Shown here piece by piece: positions 18,660 through 20,709 of a DNA stretch of 20,709 nucleotides (position 1 is its first letter; every line of letters begins with the position of its first letter). The DNA lies in NCBI GenBank assembly GCA_009731375.1, contig BJOX01000345.1, positions 120,337 through 141,045 of the forward strand. The letters run 5' to 3'. Source of the stretch: Paulinella micropora (taxonomy: Eukaryota > Cercozoa > Imbricatea > Euglyphida). The position numbers and the translations under genes were made by a program. The notes beneath the pieces are model-generated. The model saw only the letters and a list, made by a program, of their open reading frames with translations, was not told the origin of the DNA and made no database searches.

Positions 18660-19316
18660 ATCTTGTCTTTTCTTCTCACATCATGCCTCTATCTTATCTA
18701 TCTTATCTATCTTATCTTTCTTCTCAGATCATGCCTCTATCTTATCTATCTTGTCTTCTCACATCATGCCTCTATTTTTTTCTATCTTATCTATCTTATC
18801 TTCCTTCTCACATCATGCCTCTATCTTATCGATATTATCTATATTGTCTTTCTTCTCACATCATGCCTCTATCTTATCTATCTTATCTAGTCTTTTATTC
18901 TCACATCATGCCTCTATCTTATCTATCTTATCTATCTTGTCTTTTCTTCTCACCTCATGCCTCTATCGTATCTATCTTATCTATCTTGTCTTTTCTTTTC
19001 ACATCATGCCTCTATTTTTATCTATCTTGTCTTTCTTCTCACATCATGCCTCTATCTTATCTATCTTATCTATCTTGTCTTTTTCTTCTCACATCATGCC
19101 TCTATCTTATCTATCTTATCTATCTTGTCTTTTCTTCTCACATCATGCCTGTTTTATCTATCTTATCTATCTCATCATGCCTCTATCTTATCTATCTTAT
19201 CTATCTTATCTTTCTTCTCACATCATGCCTCTATCTTATCTATATTATCTATCTTGTCTTCTCAGATCATGCCTCTATCTTATCTATCTTATCTATCTTG
19301 TCTTTTTTTCTCACAT
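18660..19316. repeat. 14-copy minisatellite of about 45 bp (CTCACATCATGCCTCTATC...)
   Basis: TTCTCACATCATGCCTCTAT followed by CTTATCTATC units and TTGTCTTTTC. ATCATGCC (one copy CTCATGCC) starts at 18680, 18728, 18763, 18812, 18860, 18904, 18954, 19003, 19043, 19093, 19142, 19174, 19222 and 19266. The spacing varies with the number of CTTATCTAT units. Its open frames are repeat-derived. Confidence 0.92.
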
Positions 19317-19519
19317 TCGTATCTATCAATCTCCTTCTTCTCCTTCTTCTCCTTCTTCTCCTTCTTCTCCTTCTTCTCCTTCTTCTTCTTCTTCTTCTTC
19401 TTCTTCTTCTTCTTCTTCTTCTCCTTCTCCTCCTCCTTCTTCTCCTTCTCCTCCTTCTCCTTCTTCTCCTTCTTCTTCTCCTTCTCTTCTCCTTCTTCTC
19501 CTCCTTCTTCTTCTTCTTT
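19317..19519. repeat. (CTTCTC)n/(TTC)n polypyrimidine tract
   Basis: Almost pure C/T, ending TTTTTCTAATCCACAG, a strong acceptor with branch-like CTAAT, just before the exon at 19533. Confidence 0.95.
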
Positions 19520-19532
19520 TTCTAATCCACAG

Positions 19533-19625
19533 GCGGGGCGTGAGGACGACCTTCATCTGTACCATAAGACACCTTCCCCCACAAACATGGGATTGGGTTG
19601 GAGGGCAGCGGAGGAGGAAGAGGCG
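19533..19625 (+). CDS. duplicated exon, copy lacking a donor
   Basis: Acceptor TCTAATCCACAG|, then 31 codons beginning AGREDDLHLYHKTPSPTNMG and ending LGWRAAEEEEA. The sequence then passes directly into ATCTTGTCTTTTTTTCTCAC, which also occurs at 19297, so this copy is the product of a tandem duplication joining exon to upstream intron. It differs from 19669 by GGG/GGT, CCT/CCG and GGT/GGA (all synonymous) and ATG/AGC. A usable donor is not seen, so it may be skipped. Confidence 0.42.
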
Positions 19626-19668
19626 ATCTTGTCTTTTTTTCTCACATTCGTATCTATCAAATGCACAG

Positions 19669-19780
19669 GCGGGTCGTGAGGACGACCTTCATCTGTACCA
19701 TAAGACACCGTCCCCCACAAACAGCGGATTGGGATGGAGGGCAGCGGAGGAGGAAGAGGCGAGGTCTTTAGCCCAAACTG
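19669..19780 (+). CDS. candidate 112-nt exon, acidic, unknown product
   Basis: Acceptor TCAAATGCACAG|, donor AAACTG|GTAATT (an earlier, weaker GCGAG|GTCTTT lies at 19763). In phase 0 it reads AGREDDLHLYHKTPSPTNSG, then LGWRAAEEEEARSLAQT, and exits with one base. Comparison with 19533 favours this frame: three of the five substituted bases are synonymous third positions here, while the only other frame open up to the donor region would change a residue at each site. It is hydrophilic, with HLYHKTPSP and a Glu-rich stretch. No family recognised. Confidence 0.55.
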
Positions 19781-19848
19781 GTAATTATAGATAGATGGAT
19801 GGATAGATGGAAAGGTAGATGGATAGATAAATAGATAGATAGATAGAT

Positions 19849-19926
<78 letters not shown>

Positions 19927-19929
<3 letters not shown>

Positions 19930-20425
19930 GAAATATCGACTAATGTCAGAAAAAAGGAGCTTCTGATTTCGTCAACCAGGAAGTCTGTGGGTAAAGTATT
20001 AACCCGATGCCCAGCTAAGCCGTGATGTTTGCACGGAAGGGACTGATACAGGCAATACCAAAGCTCCCTAGTACCAGGCGGGGCCAGGGCTCGTTCCATA
20101 AAGCGCCCCTTGCAGAACGAGCTCCCACCTCCATTACAGAGGGCCCAGTAAGCAGATGGAGTTTCGAGACTGTTCGACAGTCTAGTATAAACCGACAGAG
20201 CACTGTGGGTTTTATTCCGGGCTCAACAAGCGAGAAAGGGCACCCTGAGAGAACAGGATTGTGCTTCCCGTCGCTATTTCGGCATGTGACTTATAGGCGT
20301 ATGGCTAGGCACACAAAAGGCACCCCACCACGGGCCCAGCACACCCATACCATCCCCTAATTCTCTGTCTGTCGAAGATGGCACCCATTTCAAAAAAACC
20401 AAGCCCAAGAGAGGGTCAGTGACAC
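19927..20425 (-). repeat. dispersed A/B repeat, reverse copy, nearly full length
   Basis: B (19927-20068, one base shorter than the others) and about 357 bp of A (to 20425). GATA arrays lie on both sides. A 112-codon + strand frame (20022-20360) crosses it, but a one-base difference from the other copies shifts that frame, so it is not conserved. GACTGTTCGACAGTC near 20168 is a small perfect hairpin. Confidence 0.9.
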
Positions 20426-20467
<42 letters not shown>

Positions 20468-20469
<2 letters not shown>

Positions 20470-20504
20470 GGAGGAAGTGGCGAGGTCTTTAGCCCAAACT
20501 AGTA

Positions 20505-20509
<5 letters not shown>
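20468..20509 (+). other. copy of the 3' end of exon 19669-19780 plus its donor
   Basis: GAGGAGGAAGTGGCGAGGTC and the next 22 bases match 19747-19788 at 40 of 42 positions by eye, including the donor (ACTA|GTAATT). It lies between GATA on the left and CTAT on the right. Confidence 0.8.
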
Positions 20510-20552
<43 letters not shown>

Positions 20553-20600
20553 CCTACCTACCTATCTACCTACCTACCTACCTACCTACCAACCTGCCTG
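20510..20600. repeat. (CTAT)n and (CTAC)n microsatellite
   Basis: Intronic array leading to the acceptor TATTTATCAG at 20616. Confidence 0.9.
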
Positions 20601-20616
20601 CCTATCTATTTATCAG

Positions 20617-20632
20617 GAGAAGAGGATGGCGT

Positions 20633-20693
<61 letters not shown>

Positions 20694-20709
20694 ACCCCCC
20701 CACCCCCCT
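20617..20709 (+). CDS. candidate exon start running into poly-proline, cut by the window end
   Basis: Acceptor CTATTTATCAG|. Entering with two bases, as 19669-19780 requires, it reads EEDGVTA followed by a proline tract encoded by about 56 consecutive C (20638-20693). Other frames are open too. A C homopolymer this long is also a common assembly artefact, so the exon's continuation cannot be judged. Confidence 0.33.

Noticed and set aside
18660-19316. CRISPR-like regular spacing
   Set aside because: Repeats and spacers are both low-complexity, spacers are related to each other, and the context is eukaryotic. It is a minisatellite.
20022-20360. 112-codon + strand ORF over the A/B repeat
   Set aside because: Composition looks ordinary, but a single-base difference from the other copies shifts the frame and the repeat is dispersed in both orientations. 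Not conserved as protein.

Overview
This window is eukaryotic nuclear DNA. Most of its length is simple-sequence repeat: tetra-, penta- and hexanucleotide arrays, long polypyrimidine tracts and C/G homopolymers, with three assembly gaps (N runs at 7647-7725, 11100-11395 and 14687-14696). Nothing looks bacterial, viral or organellar: there are no operons, no Shine-Dalgarno sites and no recognisable tRNA or rRNA. The lineage cannot be fixed from this sequence. A protist, alga or invertebrate with microsatellite-inflated introns would fit. All of the very long open frames (for example 6039-7355 and 17407-18600) are translated microsatellite and were discarded.

Between the arrays lie short GC-richer, non-repetitive islands. 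On the + strand many look like internal exons: an AG acceptor, often after a pyrimidine tract, an open frame with ordinary amino-acid composition, then a GT donor, often GTAAGC, GTAAGG, GTAAAT, GTAGGT or GTATGT. The islands can be joined with consistent reading phase in three main runs: 68-90 > 798-824 > 1090-1267 > 2327-2357 > 3566-3717 > 4418-4451; then 7857-7931 > 8866-9030 > 9253-9314 > 9842-9891 > 10122-10298 > 10698-10742 > 11517-11545; then 14524-14587 > 14717-15126 > 15698-15737 > 15789-15832, with 18011-18046 > 19669-19780 > 20617-end further on. My reading is one (or two) large + strand gene(s) whose introns are giant microsatellites. This is inference. I recognise no protein family, and no start codon or certain 3' end is visible. 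Several small exons are open in more than one frame, so phase agreement is moderate rather than conclusive evidence.

Region by region: 1-3.5 kb, TATG/CATA, TAATG and ATAAAT arrays around exons 1-4, including a ten-copy complex minisatellite (1517-2326). 3.5-4.45 kb, an exon with an in-frame 54-bp duplication followed by about 700 nt of pure pyrimidine. 4.39-6.13 kb, a large inverted duplication of the form A - rc(A+B') - B'. 6.03-7.2 kb, TGTCA, TTC and GTATAT arrays. 7.26-7.45 and 10.45-10.65 kb, two copies of a MITE-like element. 7.85-11.55 kb, the densest exon run. 11.85-12.54, 16.44-16.75 and 19.93-20.43 kb, a dispersed repeat (modules A and B) whose B end abuts TATC/GATA arrays. 13.06-14.56 kb, a tandem array of units that resemble exon edge + GTATGT microsatellite + pyrimidine-CAG. 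14.35-14.45 kb, a GC-rich foldback element. 15.8-18.6 kb, opposed GATA and TATC arrays forming a giant inverted structure. 18.66-19.3 kb, a 14-copy, roughly 45-bp minisatellite. 19.5-20.7 kb, a duplicated exon and the last exon, which runs into a poly-C (poly-proline) tract.

The most unusual theme is that exon edges, with their splice sites, have been copied repeatedly into neighbouring introns alongside the microsatellite, giving arrays of decoy acceptors or donors (2.3-2.9, 9.85-10.03, 10.66-10.70, 13.06-14.56, 15.1-15.6, 17.6-18.05 and 18.6-20.5 kb).
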